DNA from: Paenibacillus nanensis
Lineage (GTDB): Bacteria > Bacillota > Bacilli > Paenibacillales > Paenibacillaceae
Length of the DNA: 64,000 nucleotides
Direction of reading: 5' to 3'
Assembly: GCF_003583765.1 (NCBI RefSeq)
Contig: NZ_QXQA01000006.1
Coordinates: forward strand, 124,001-188,000
A program made the position numbers and the translations under genes. Below, piece after piece: positions 25,113-34,655 of the stretch (the stretch's first letter is position 1; each line of letters starts with the position of its first letter). A model generated the notes under the pieces. The model was not told the origin of the DNA. It ran no database searches and worked only from the letters and a program-made list of their open reading frames with translations.

Positions 25113-26654
25113 TTAGATTAAGCTCATATTGTCACGGCGGCTTGGCTGCTTCCGCTTGTCGATCAGGCGGTTCACCGCATCGAGATACGCTCTAGCGCTC
25201 GCTTCCAAAATATCCGTGCTAAGACCGCGTCCTTGCGCGGAAATATCGTTCTGCTTCAGCACCACATGCACTTCTCCGAGCGCGTCTTTGCCTTGGGATA
25301 CGGATTTGATGGAGTAATCCTCCAGCTCAACCGTCTCTTTGGTCGCAAGATCGATCGCGTTGTAGATCGCATCGACGGAGCCGTTGCCTTCGGCTGTCTC
25401 CTCGCGGATTTCGCCTTCCACGCGCACGCTAACCGTCGCTTTCGGCGTAGATTTGTTGCCGTAGCTCACCTGAATCGTCTCCAGCGTGAACACCTCCGGC
25501 GTATCGATCAGCTTCTCCTCCAGCAGCGCGCGAATATCCTCATCGCTGACCGCTTTCTTGCGGTCGGCCAGATCCTTGAACTTGGCGAAAGCCGCGTTAA
25601 CCGCTTCTTCCTCCAGCTCATAGCCAAGATCGATCAGCTTCTCGCGGAAAGCATGGCGGCCGGAATGCTTGCCCAGCACCAGCTTGGATTCCTTCAGGCC
25701 GATCGTATCGGGCGAGATGATCTCATACGTCGTTTTTTCCTTCAGCATGCCGTCCTGGTGAATGCCGGATTCATGGGCGAACGCATTGGCGCCGACAATC
25801 GCTTTGTTGCCGGGAACGACCATACCCGTCAGCTTGCTCACGAGGCGGCTAGTTTTGGCGATTTCCTTCAGATTCAGCGTCGTCTGGGCGCCGAAGAAGT
25901 CCGGACGAGTCGCCAGCGCCATCGCAACCTCTTCGATCGCGGTGTTGCCCGCTCGTTCGCCGATTCCGTTGATCGTGCCCTCGACCTGATCCGCTCCGTT
26001 CAAAATCGCCGCCAGCGCGTTCGCGGTCGCCATGCCCAAATCATCGTGACAGTGCGCGCTGAGCTGGATTTTTTCGATGTTCGGCACCTGCTCCTTAAGC
26101 GTCTTGAAGATGTTGCCGAACTCCTGCGGATTCATATACCCAACGGTATCCGGAATATTAACGACCGTTGCGCCGGCTTTGATCGCCATATCCGTCACCT
26201 GGCACAGGAAATCAAGCTCCGTGCGGCCCGCGTCTTCCGGAGAGAACTCGATTTTATCGAAATATTGCTTCGCGTAACGGATTGCGCGGTCCGCCGCTTC
26301 CAGCACCTGCTCCTTCTCCATGCGGAGCTTATGCTTCCGATGGATCGGGCTCGTCGCAAGGAAGAGATGGATACACGGATCCTGAGCGCCTTTTAACGCT
26401 TCGCGCACCGCGTCGATATCCTGCTCGCGCGAACGGGACAGGCCGATGATCGTCGCGTTTTTAACAGCCCGGGCGACGGCGTTCACCGCAGCCAGGTCAC
26501 CCGGCGACGCGGCAGGAAATCCCGCTTCAATACGATCTACGCCCAGCTTCTCGAGTTGGAGCGCGATTTCGACCTTCTCCTTCGTGTTCAGGTTAACGCC
26601 AGGAGATTGCTCGCCGTCACGAAGCGTTGTATCGAAAATATATATTTTCCGCAT
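25113..26654 (-). CDS. leuA: 2-isopropylmalate synthase
   Basis: First committed enzyme of leucine synthesis; condenses acetyl-CoA with 2-oxoisovalerate. It is 513 aa from ATG 26654. The N-terminal TIM barrel shows [14 protein letters not shown], the metal-binding [16 protein letters not shown] and the glycine-rich [10 protein letters not shown]. The C-terminal domain (about 390-500) is the leucine-binding regulatory domain, with [11 protein letters not shown] before it and repeated [15 protein letters not shown] strands. It is the last gene of ilvB-ilvN-ilvC-leuA. A 143-nt gap with a strong hairpin separates it from ilvC. Feedback by leucine is expected from the family. Confidence 0.97.
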   Translation of the reverse strand: MRKIYIFDTTLRDGEQSPGVNLNTKEKVEIALQLEKLGVDRIEAGFPAASPGDLAAVNAVARAVKNATIIGLSRSREQDIDAVREALKGAQDPCIHLFLATSPIHRKHKLRMEKEQVLEAADRAIRYAKQYFDKIEFSPEDAGRTELDFLCQVTDMAIKAGATVVNIPDTVGYMNPQEFGNIFKTLKEQVPNIEKIQLSAHCHDDLGMATANALAAILNGADQVEGTINGIGERAGNTAIEEVAMALATRPDFFGAQTTLNLKEIAKTSRLVSKLTGMVVPGNKAIVGANAFAHESGIHQDGMLKEKTTYEIISPDTIGLKESKLVLGKHSGRHAFREKLIDLGYELEEEAVNAAFAKFKDLADRKKAVSDEDIRALLEEKLIDTPEVFTLETIQVSYGNKSTPKATVSVRVEGEIREETAEGNGSVDAIYNAIDLATKETVELEDYSIKSVSQGKDALGEVHVVLKQNDISAQGRGLSTDILEASARAYLDAVNRLIDKRKQPSRRDNMSLI

Positions 26655-26705
26655 GTTGCCCTGTACCTCCATGAACAGAATCATCCCGATACCGCACGGA
26701 GATAG

Positions 26706-26738
26706 GCATGACGGCAGCGAAGATCGCTGCCGGCATGC
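26706..26738 (-). other. Intercistronic hairpin between ilvC and leuA
   Basis: A near-perfect inverted repeat (GCATG-N-CGGCAGCG arms, AAGAT loop on the plus strand, one central mismatch) with no T-run on the minus strand. It is therefore unlikely to terminate transcription. It may set mRNA stability or partial read-through. Confidence 0.7.
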
Positions 26739-26797
26739 GCTCCATATGGACCGGGATTGGTTGTTTCTCTGAGCCTAGTATATGCGCTTAAGCTAGA

Positions 26798-27887
<1,090 letters not shown>

Positions 27888-27909
27888 GCGGGATGTTAAT
27901 ACGATTGAA

Positions 27910-28401
27910 TCATTGTTTTACGTTACCGCGGTTAAGCGCGGTAACACCAGTGCGCGAAAGCTCGCGGATGCCATAAGGCTTAAGAAGCTCGATCATCGCG
28001 TCGATCTTCTCCGTGTCTCCTACTACTTGTACCATTAATGATTGCGTGCCGATATCGACAACCGCCGCGCGGAACGTTTCGACGACGCCGAGAATTTCGG
28101 GACGAGACGCGGGCTCCGCATGAACCTTGATCAAAGCAAGCTCTCTTGCGACCATCGGATTGGCGCTCAGATCAACAACCTTGATGACGTCGATCAGCTT
28201 GTAAAGCTGCTTCGTAATTTGCTCCAGCGTATGGTCATCGCCGGAAGTGACGATGACCATGCGCGAGAGGCCCTGCTCCTCGCTTGTTCCAACCGTAATG
28301 CTTTCAATATTGAAGCCCCGGCGTCCGAATAGGCCGGATACGCGCTGCAGAACGCCGGGCTGATCGTTGACGATTACTGCGATCGTATGCTTTTTCATCA
28401 T
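27910..28401 (-). CDS. ilvN: Acetolactate synthase small (regulatory) subunit
   Basis: 163 aa; also called ilvH in Bacillus. The N-terminal ACT domain (about 3-75: HTIAVIVNDQPGVLQRVSGL, FGRRGFNIESITVG) binds valine for feedback control. The C-terminal ALS_ss_C domain follows (about 85-158: TFRAAVVDIGTQSLMVQVVG). The start overlaps the ilvB stop by 4 nt, which couples translation of the two subunits. The catalytic subunit is encoded immediately upstream. Confidence 0.97.
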   Translation of the reverse strand: MMKKHTIAVIVNDQPGVLQRVSGLFGRRGFNIESITVGTSEEQGLSRMVIVTSGDDHTLEQITKQLYKLIDVIKVVDLSANPMVARELALIKVHAEPASRPEILGVVETFRAAVVDIGTQSLMVQVVGDTEKIDAMIELLKPYGIRELSRTGVTALNRGNVKQ

Positions 28402-30149
28402 TCCGCATCCCCCATGATCATTTGATCGATGGTGCTGCCTTGGGCAACCATCGGATAAACGTTCTCGTCACGGCGTACGACGAACTCGACGACGGCCGGA
28501 CCAGGATGACGGAGCGCTTCTTCCCATGCGGTGCGGGCTTCGTCCTTGTTCGAGGCGCGGAAGCCTCTCACGCCGTAAGCTTCTGCGAGCTTCACGAAGT
28601 CGGGGCTGCCGGCTAGATCGATATGGCTGAAGCGGTTCTCGTGAATCAGCTCCTGCCACTGTCTAACCATGCCGAGAACCTGGTTGTTCAGGATGACCAC
28701 TTTAACCGGAATATTGTTAATCGCGCAGATCGCAAGCTCCTGAGCGCACATCTGCATGCCGCCGTCGCCGTTGATCGATACGACGACGCGGTCCGGGTTC
28801 GCCATCTGGGCGCCGATCGCCGAAGGGAAACCGAAGCCCATCGTGCCAAGCCCGCCGGAGGTTACCCACGAACGCGGTTTGTTGAACGGATAGTACTGCG
28901 CGGCCCACATTTGATGCTGGCCGACGTCCGTCGTAACGATCGCGTCGCCATTCGTTGTTTCGTGGATCATTTGAACAACCCATTGCGGCTTCAGCTCGGT
29001 ATCGGAGTCGATGTATTTGAACGGATGCTTCGCTTTCGATTCCTGAATGCTTGCCCGCCAGTCATCCGCATTGTCGGCGCGAACCGCCAGCTTGTTGGCC
29101 ATCGCCAGCACGGACTTGACGTCTCCCACGATCGGAATGTCGGTCGGAACGTTTTTGCCGATTTCCGCGGGATCGATATCGATGTGAACGATCTTCGCGT
29201 GCGGAGCGAAGCCCGAAAGCTTGCCCGTTACCCGGTCATCGAACCGCGCGCCGATATTGATTAGCAGATCAGCGCTTTGGATGGCGTTGTTCGCCGTATA
29301 CGTGCCGTGCATCCCCGGCATCCCCAGCCACAGATCATTGCCGCTTGGGAAGCCGCCAAGTCCGAGCAACGTTGTCGTGATCGGAATTTGCGTCTTCGTT
29401 ACGAACTCCAGAAGCTCCTCATGCGCTCCGGAATAAACGACGCCGCCGCCCGCCAAGATCAAAGGCTTTTTCGCTTCCGCGATCGCCTTAATCATTTTGT
29501 CCACTTGCAGCTTGTTCGGGTTAATCGTCGGATTATAGCCCCGGATATTCACTTCCGTTACCGGCTGGAACAGCGTCTTCGCCGCCGACACATCCTTCGG
29601 AATGTCGATAAGAACCGGTCCTTTACGGCCCGTATTTGCGATATGGAACGCCTCATGAATAATCCGAGGCAAGTCTTCAACCTTGCGAACTAAATAGCTG
29701 TGTTTCGTAATCGGCATTGTGATGCCGGTGATGTCAGCTTCTTGGAATGCGTCCGTTCCGATCAGAGTGGAAAAGACATTGCCCGTAATGACAACGAGCG
29801 GCACGGAATCCATATACGCCGTCGCGATGCCGGTGACGAGATTGGTAGCCCCCGGTCCCGATGTTGCGATACATACGCCGACTTTGCCGCTGGCGCGGGC
29901 ATAGCCGTCCGCCGCGTGAATAGCGCCTTGTTCGTGCCTTGTGAGCAAATGGTTGAAATCAGGGTTATCGTGCATGGCGTCGTAAATATACAGTACAGCG
30001 CCGCCCGGATAACCGAATACGCAATCCACGCCTTCCAGAAGCAGGCTGCGTAGCAGGATCTCCGACCCTGAGATCACTTCAGGCTTCGAAAATTTTTCGA
30101 TTAATTCCTCTTTCGACTTTACAGTTGAACTTTGCGTTTGCGTTGCCAT
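28398..30149 (-). CDS. ilvB: Acetolactate synthase large (catalytic) subunit
   Basis: 583 aa, ThDP- and FAD-dependent; joins two pyruvates to acetolactate (or pyruvate plus 2-oxobutyrate). Seen in order: the ThDP-activating glutamate region GYPGGAVLYIYDAMHD with LTRHEQGAIHAADGYA, the FAD-domain segment LLGLGGFPSGNDLWLGMPGM, and the ThDP-binding GDGGMQMCAQELAICAINN. Lys/Glu-rich residues 8-20 precede the conserved fold. It is the first gene of the ilv-leu operon, behind the T-box leader, with GAGAGGAGG before the start. Confidence 0.97.
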   Translation of the reverse strand: MATQTQSSTVKSKEELIEKFSKPEVISGSEILLRSLLLEGVDCVFGYPGGAVLYIYDAMHDNPDFNHLLTRHEQGAIHAADGYARASGKVGVCIATSGPGATNLVTGIATAYMDSVPLVVITGNVFSTLIGTDAFQEADITGITMPITKHSYLVRKVEDLPRIIHEAFHIANTGRKGPVLIDIPKDVSAAKTLFQPVTEVNIRGYNPTINPNKLQVDKMIKAIAEAKKPLILAGGGVVYSGAHEELLEFVTKTQIPITTTLLGLGGFPSGNDLWLGMPGMHGTYTANNAIQSADLLINIGARFDDRVTGKLSGFAPHAKIVHIDIDPAEIGKNVPTDIPIVGDVKSVLAMANKLAVRADNADDWRASIQESKAKHPFKYIDSDTELKPQWVVQMIHETTNGDAIVTTDVGQHQMWAAQYYPFNKPRSWVTSGGLGTMGFGFPSAIGAQMANPDRVVVSINGDGGMQMCAQELAICAINNIPVKVVILNNQVLGMVRQWQELIHENRFSHIDLAGSPDFVKLAEAYGVRGFRASNKDEARTAWEEALRHPGPAVVEFVVRRDENVYPMVAQGSTIDQMIMGDAE

Positions 30150-30171
30150 CTATTTTCCTCCTCTCGAAAAA

Positions 30172-30494
30172 CAAAAAACCTTTCGTCCTTCAGCCTTAAG
30201 CTGAAGGGACGAAAGGTTACGCTTCCGTGGTACCACCCAAATTCGTTATATATCTCCCGATATATAACCTCCATTGGTTAGAACGCTGTGCACATTCCGA
30301 CGTTCTACCATGGCACTTTAACGCTTGCCCTGCGATGCTCCCTAATAGGCAACCCGGGTTGCTTTTCAGGAGGATAGCTCCGAGGTGAGCTCGTAGAAAA
30401 GGGGTTTTGGCGTCGGTTGCAGCTGATCCGTCCGCTCTCTGAGCAAAAGAGCCCTTAACACTTCGTCCTCATCATTGCCGATTGATTATGACTT
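30172..30494 (-). ncRNA. T-box riboswitch leader of the ilv-leu operon
   Basis: The transcript from 30494 holds the T-box consensus GGGTGGTACCACGGAAG (minus strand, 30222-30238), directly followed by a long terminator stem at 30177-30218 (AACCTTTCGTCC arms) with TTTTTTGTTTTT. The T-box element can pair with sequence before the terminator to form the antiterminator. In stem I, the CTC at 30387-30389 (context GAGCTCACC) is the best specifier candidate, fitting tRNA-Leu. Uncharged tRNA-Leu would thus allow transcription of ilvB-ilvN-ilvC-leuA. T-box class is certain; the specifier is inferred. Confidence 0.93.
30177..30218 (-). terminator. T-box-controlled transcription terminator
   Basis: An 18-20 bp stem with a small loop and a following U-run sits 28 nt before ilvB. 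It competes with the antiterminator formed through the adjacent T-box sequence. Confidence 0.93.
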
Positions 30495-30500
30495 TTCATT

Positions 30501-30529
30501 ATTATATGCGTATTCTGACAGTTCGTCAA
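30501..30529 (-). promoter_or_regulatory. Sigma-A promoter of the ilv-leu operon
   Basis: TTGACG (30524-30529), a 17-nt spacer and TATAAT (30501-30506) on the minus strand. Transcription would start near 30494, at the beginning of the T-box leader. Confidence 0.9.
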
Positions 30530-30675
30530 GAACCATAAATACCCCTTTTCGAAGACCTCTTGATTCCGGTCTTATGCGAACCGCAGGCCAGCGGCATACA
30601 TATAGTAGTATAGCCTTTAACAGGAAATCTCATGCAGCGCGGCGCAGACTGCTCCGCAGAACAGGAAGGTTGCCC

Positions 30676-31152
30676 ATGATTCGTAATCGGAAGCCATCGG
30701 ATGACACAGAGCTTGTCCGTCTTATCCGGGCCGAATTGATTCCGCTCTCGTACACCGCTCGTCCGCTCGACGCCCATATGATCCGCGAGCTCCCGTTGCG
30801 GTTCCGAAACGGCGTTACCTATGTCGCGACTAGCTCTAAGCTTGGTCCCCCAGTCGCTTTTATTCACTTCTATGTCCACGGCACGGAGACCGTCATTGAC
30901 ATGCTTGTCACAAATCCGGAGTATCGGGGACAAAGGCTGGGCACAACGCTGATGGCGTATGCCGAGGCCTACGGCAAAGCGCGAGGCTGCCAAGCGGCCC
31001 GTTTATTCGTCGATCGGATCAACGTCAGAGCGCATCGCTTTTACAATAAGCTTGGCTTTGGAACCATTCGTTATTTACCCGAGGTTCAATGCTATGAGCT
31101 GCTTAAACCGTTGACCTCGCCATCCGCGTTACCCGTTAGTAATACCCGTTAA
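30676..31152 (+). CDS. GNAT-family N-acetyltransferase
   Basis: 158 aa from ATG 30676 with AGGAAGG upstream. The acetyl-CoA-binding motif A is present (IDMLVTNPEYRGQRLGTTLM, the Q/RxxGxG/A box as RGQRLG), as is motif B (RINVRAHRFYNKLGFGTIRY). The substrate is unknown. The last 17 nt overlap the 3' end of the convergent Gly/Tyr-rich gene. The frame stays open upstream to 30475 but that part covers the ilv promoter region and has no supporting ribosome binding site. Confidence 0.88.
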   Translation: MIRNRKPSDDTELVRLIRAELIPLSYTARPLDAHMIRELPLRFRNGVTYVATSSKLGPPVAFIHFYVHGTETVIDMLVTNPEYRGQRLGTTLMAYAEAYGKARGCQAARLFVDRINVRAHRFYNKLGFGTIRYLPEVQCYELLKPLTSPSALPVSNTR

Positions 31153-31522
31153 AATACCCGCCGGGATAGCCGGCATTGGGCCCGTAGCCGCCAAATTTGC
31201 CGTAGCCGCAGCCTCCGCATGTCGGGACACCGCAGCCGCAGCCGCCGTAGCCTCCGCCGTAACCGCCGTAGCCTCCACCCCAGAATCCCAGCGTGCCTAT
31301 TGCCAGCAGATCAAAGAGCAGAAGCGGCCATAGGAAAAATCCAAAGCCTTTTGTTTGGACCTTTTTGCCCTTTTTGCCTTTTGGTCTTTTGCTCGACGCT
31401 ACAATCAATCGGTTCCCGCGCAGCCGAAGCAGCTTGCCCGTTACGACAGAACCGTCCCTGCGCACTGCATAGATGGATTTGCCGATCAGTTTCCGCACTT
31501 GCTTTCTGGAAACGTTATGCAT
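31136..31522 (-). CDS. Small basic membrane-associated protein with Gly/Tyr-rich tail
   Basis: 128 aa with a very strong AAAGGAGGG site. Residues 1-60 are basic and beta-rich (IGKSIYAVRRDGSVVTGKLL, then RPKGKKGKKVQTKG). One hydrophobic segment follows (about 61-80, GFFLWPLLLFDLLAIGTLGF). The last 48 residues are GGYGG-type repeats with four cysteines. Gly/Tyr-rich tails occur in spore coat and surface proteins, but I do not recognise a family. Its stop lies inside the convergent GNAT gene (17-nt overlap). Confidence 0.75.
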   Translation of the reverse strand: MHNVSRKQVRKLIGKSIYAVRRDGSVVTGKLLRLRGNRLIVASSKRPKGKKGKKVQTKGFGFFLWPLLLFDLLAIGTLGFWGGGYGGYGGGYGGCGCGVPTCGGCGYGKFGGYGPNAGYPGGYFNGYY

Positions 31523-31643
31523 GTCAAATCCCTCCTTTCCCGTTATTCTGCAGTTTATTCAGGAAAGGGAGGACTTGCTTGTATGTTTGTCTGCTGTCGC
31601 TTGTCTGTTTTCTTGATGCTCCGAACCTGCTTATCCATACAAA

Positions 31644-31689
31644 AAAGACCCCTCGACCACCGCATGAAGCGATTGCCGATAGGGTCTTT
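31644..31689 (-). terminator. Terminator of infC-rpmI-rplT
   Basis: AAAGACCC/GGGTCTTT arms enclose a loop with a smaller stem. TCTTTTTT follows on the minus strand, 12 nt after the rplT stop. Confidence 0.8.
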
Positions 31690-31700
31690 ACAAAACGCGA

Positions 31701-32060
31701 TTAAGCGTTGATTTTTTGTTTCGCAACGCCGGCCAGCGAGTTGAACGAAGCGATGTCGTTCACAGCCAGGTCAGCAAGCATCTTGCGGTTTACTTCGATG
31801 CCCGCAAGCTTCAGGCCGTGCATGAATTTGCTGTAGGACAGGCCGTTCACGCGAGCTGCCGCGTTGATACGAACGATCCACAGTCTGCGAATGTCGCGCT
31901 TCTTGTTGCGACGGTCGCGGTAAGCGTACATCAGGGACTTGCCTACTTGCTCCTTCGCTGTTTTAAACAGACGGTGTTTCGAACCGAAATAACCTTTAGC
32001 CAGCTTTAAAATTCTTTTACGACGACGAGCGCGGACGAAGCCGCCTTTAACTCTTGCCAT
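31701..32060 (-). CDS. rplT: Ribosomal protein L20
   Basis: 119 aa, the standard length. It has the highly basic N-terminus ([20 protein letters not shown]) and the conserved [14 protein letters not shown]20 is needed for assembly of the large ribosomal subunit. In Bacillus it also represses its own operon by binding the infC leader and promoting premature termination. Last gene of infC-rpmI-rplT, 44 nt after rpmI. Confidence 0.98.
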   Translation of the reverse strand: MARVKGGFVRARRRKRILKLAKGYFGSKHRLFKTAKEQVGKSLMYAYRDRRNKKRDIRRLWIVRINAAARVNGLSYSKFMHGLKLAGIEVNRKMLADLAVNDIASFNSLAGVAKQKINA

Positions 32061-32104
32061 GAGTGGAAACCTCCTGTAGGTTGAATTTGTATCTTATACG
32101 ATCA

Positions 32105-32305
32105 TTATTTCAAGTTGGAAAGACCTTGCTGCAAACGGCGAACATCGCCAGCGGCCATAAGCGGTTGACCCGCAAGCACGCGTTTTTGACGGCCGGACTT
32201 GTGCGAAAGCAAGTGGTTTCTGTATGCTTTGTAGCGTTTCACTTTACCCGTACCGGTAATTTTGAAGCGGTCTTTCAGACTGCTGTGCGTTTTCATCTTA
32301 GGCAT
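32105..32305 (-). CDS. rpmI: Ribosomal protein L35
   Basis: 66 aa, normal size. It begins [20 protein letters not shown] and keeps the typical [18 protein letters not shown] segment. It lies between infC and rplT in the conserved order, 33 nt after infC, with TTAAGGAGGAT before its start. Confidence 0.98.
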   Translation of the reverse strand: MPKMKTHSSLKDRFKITGTGKVKRYKAYRNHLLSHKSGRQKRVLAGQPLMAAGDVRRLQQGLSNLK

Positions 32306-32338
32306 GTCAGTTTATCCTCCTTAATGTTGTTCCAGCCT

Positions 32339-32857
32339 TTAGCTGTTGTTGGATTTCGGTGCCAAAATCATAATCATGCTCCGGCCTTCCAGCTTAGGAG
32401 CGCGCTCGACATTGCATATTTCGGCAACCTCTTTGGCGAGGCGTTCCAGAATCCGTTGGCCGATTGCGGCATGCGTAATCTCGCGGCCGCGGAACCGGAC
32501 GGAAGCTTTCACCTTGTCGCCTTCGTTCAGGAACTTAACGACATTGCGGAATTTCACCTGATAGTCGTGCTCCTCGATGTTGGCCCGGAACCATACTTCC
32601 TTCAGGTCAACAATCTTTTGGTTCTTACGAGCTTCCTTCTCTTTCTTCTGCTGCTCATAGCGGAACTTGCCGTAGTCCATGATGCGGCAAACCGGCGGTT
32701 TGGCCGTCGGTGCGACGTTCACCAGATCCATGTTAGCCTCAGCTGCGAGCTGCAGCGCTTCGCGAAGCGGCTTAATGCCGATTTGCTCTCCCTCCGCGCC
32801 TACCAAGCGTACTTCTCTGGCGCGGATTTCATCGTTGATTTGATGTTCTCTGCTAAT
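32339..32857 (-). CDS. infC: Translation initiation factor IF-3, with AUU start codon
   Basis: 172 aa when started at ATT 32857, giving (M)SREHQINDEIRAREVRLVG, the expected IF-3 N-terminus, with TGGAGG 8 nt upstream. No ATG, GTG or TTG gives a full-length protein: the next usable codon (TTG 32806) would remove 17 conserved residues. Rare AUU starts are the known device by which IF-3 limits its own translation. The body shows NVAPTAKPPVCRIMDYGKF and the C-terminal domain VRFRGREITHAAIGQRIL. First gene of infC-rpmI-rplT. Confidence 0.96.
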   Translation of the reverse strand: MSREHQINDEIRAREVRLVGAEGEQIGIKPLREALQLAAEANMDLVNVAPTAKPPVCRIMDYGKFRYEQQKKEKEARKNQKIVDLKEVWFRANIEEHDYQVKFRNVVKFLNEGDKVKASVRFRGREITHAAIGQRILERLAKEVAEICNVERAPKLEGRSMIMILAPKSNNS

Positions 32858-33078
32858 AACGTGCCACCTCCATAATGGTTTACGATGTGTGTGCTCTTCC
32901 CAATAAAAAATGCGGGTTCGCTAGAACCCGCATCTCATAACCGTCAATTGATTCTGCTTATATCAGCTTCAATAAATCGAAGCGACAGCATACCCATCCG
33001 ATTATCGCAGACCAGTCAGCTTAGCCAAAAGGTGAGAAGCGGGCGCTTCTGCTTGTGCGAATATGTCGTATACAATAC
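32858..33078 (-). ncRNA. infC leader with attenuator (probable L20 leader)
   Basis: About 220 nt of untranslated RNA between the promoter and the AUU start. It includes a terminator at 32905-32933. In Bacillus the equivalent leader folds into an L20-binding structure mimicking 23S rRNA and causes premature termination. The position, operon and terminator match; I could not fold the L20-binding pseudoknot by eye. Confidence 0.75.
32910..32933 (-). terminator. Attenuator terminator in the infC leader
   Basis: The hairpin ATGCGGGTTC-TAGC-GAACCCGCAT is followed by TTTTTA on the minus strand, 48 nt before the infC start. Confidence 0.9.
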
Positions 33079-33084
33079 TAAATT

Positions 33085-33114
33085 ACTATATCACAGCCTA
33101 ATTATATGTGTCAA
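33085..33114 (-). promoter_or_regulatory. Sigma-A promoter of infC-rpmI-rplT
   Basis: A perfect TTGACA (33109-33114), an 18-nt spacer and TATAGT (33085-33090) on the minus strand; start near 33078. Confidence 0.8.
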
Positions 33115-33126
33115 TATCCAATAGCT

Positions 33127-34362
33127 TTATTTACTCTGAACTTCTTCAATGCGAACAACCCGGGTATGCTGCGTATGGCTCCACGTTTTGTTGTTCTGCG
33201 TGAAGAACGCGTAGAACGTAATCGGCCACCAGGAAATCAGGAAAAACGGCAGCGTAAGCAAATGCGCGTACATCTTCCAGTTTCTCACCTTCTCCATCAT
33301 CATTGCGGCCGGGAATTGCAGCACCGTCGCCGCAGCCGCCACCGCGATCAGCCACCATGGCAGATAGTTATACACAGAATGGATCACATCCGGTGCAGGC
33401 ACCGCCATATCGATCCACATGACGGCCGTAAGCAGGAAGCCGAGCAGCGTATTATAGACCGAGACCGAGTAAACGGCGGCGTCAATTTTGGTCAAATTGC
33501 GCTCCTTAATGCCAGCCCACAGCAGCGGGAAGAAATAGTTGCGAGCGACGTTGAAGTGTCCCTGCATCCAGCGAAGCCGCTGTCTTGCGGAAGCCCGGAA
33601 GGAAACCGGCTTCTCGTCATACACCTTCGCGTCGTAATTCAGAATCGGGTAAACGTTACGCTTCACGCAGCGCATCGAAAACTCCAAGTCCTCGACCAGG
33701 CTTGTTGCTCCCCAGCCGATTTCCTTCAGCAGATTCGTTTCGAAGCACATGCCCGTGCCGCCAAGGAAGTTGCTCATCTTCAGATTGGTTCTGGACAGCT
33801 GCCACAAGCGGTTGCAGTACCAATACGTAATCGCGTAAGCCGCCGTAATCCAGGAGTCGCCCGGGTTCTTCGTGTCCAAATAACCTTGGATGACCTGATG
33901 GCCTTCGCACAAATCGTCGTTCATCAGCCGCAGGAAATCCGGATTGACCAAATTATCCGCGTCGAACATGACGACCGCGTCATATTGGCGCGGCATGCTC
34001 CACAGCTCTTTCAGCATCCATTCGATCGCATAGCCCTTGCCGCGGAGATGATAATTTTTGCGCTCGCACGCGTAAACGCCCATGCTGCGGGCGATCTCCG
34101 CCGTGCCGTCGGTGCAGTTGTCGCAAATCACAAAGACGTCGTACAGCTCTTTCGGATAGTCCAGCTTCTTCAGGTTCTCAATCAGGGCCCCGACAACCTT
34201 CTCTTCGTTGTGCGCCGCCACAAGAACGGCGAACGATTTGCGCGGCTCGTGCCGCTTTCGGCTCTTATTTTTCAGAAAGCCGAACAAGGACAGCGAGAAC
34301 TGGTATATTGCGATTAAAGCCAGCAAAACTTGAAAAACAATAAACACTACCGTAAAAATCAT
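33127..34362 (-). CDS. Membrane glycosyltransferase, GT2 family
   Basis: 411 aa. An N-terminal membrane helix (TVVFIVFQVLLALIAIYQF) precedes a GT-A domain with FAVLVAAHNEEKVVGALIEN, the metal/nucleotide DAD in MFDADNLVNPDF, and the processive-type QRLRWMQGH (QxxRW). Three or four C-terminal helices follow. It resembles IcaA/cellulose synthase-like polymerases that build beta-linked polysaccharide, or lipid-linked sugar transferases. It is downstream of a GT4 gene on the same strand but 293 nt away. Product unknown. AGGGGG precedes the start. Confidence 0.9.
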   Translation of the reverse strand: MIFTVVFIVFQVLLALIAIYQFSLSLFGFLKNKSRKRHEPRKSFAVLVAAHNEEKVVGALIENLKKLDYPKELYDVFVICDNCTDGTAEIARSMGVYACERKNYHLRGKGYAIEWMLKELWSMPRQYDAVVMFDADNLVNPDFLRLMNDDLCEGHQVIQGYLDTKNPGDSWITAAYAITYWYCNRLWQLSRTNLKMSNFLGGTGMCFETNLLKEIGWGATSLVEDLEFSMRCVKRNVYPILNYDAKVYDEKPVSFRASARQRLRWMQGHFNVARNYFFPLLWAGIKERNLTKIDAAVYSVSVYNTLLGFLLTAVMWIDMAVPAPDVIHSVYNYLPWWLIAVAAAATVLQFPAAMMMEKVRNWKMYAHLLTLPFFLISWWPITFYAFFTQNNKTWSHTQHTRVVRIEEVQSK

Positions 34363-34467
34363 GCGGCATTACCCCCTATAACCCCTGATTTTGTGTGTCT
34401 GCTCCATTTTTTTCTCTGTATAAAGGGCAGATTTTCTTTTTCATGCGTTGCAATATTTGCCTTTCTG

Positions 34468-34496
34468 ATTTTCTACTGAATCCCCCGCTTTGTCAA
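34468..34496 (-). promoter_or_regulatory. Weak candidate promoter for the GT2 gene
   Basis: TTGACA (34491-34496), a 17-nt spacer and GAAAAT (34468-34473) on the minus strand. The -10 is poor. The rest of the 34363-34655 gap shows nothing else. Confidence 0.35.
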
Positions 34497-34655
34497 AATG
34501 GGAATACGGCGTATATACGTTTAATTCAGTCAGAAAAACGCTTGCATTTGAACGTGGAGCTGATTTCCCCTCCGTTTACTCCTCAACAGTCTTATTCTCA
34601 ACCATTTCCTGCGTTTTTAGCACAAATGGCCTCCTTAAACGGGCCTATATTAAAA

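Noticed and set aside
25233..26396. Long plus-strand open frame across leuA
   Set aside because: It mirrors leuA, is Arg/His/Leu-biased low complexity, and has no ribosome binding site.
33106..34317. Plus-strand open frame across the GT2 gene
   Set aside because: Antisense shadow; the minus-strand frame has DAD and QxxRW motifs and membrane helices.
34533..34546. CcpA cre-like sequence GAAAAACGCTTGCA
   Set aside because: Two mismatches to the consensus in the left half and no supporting context; likely chance.
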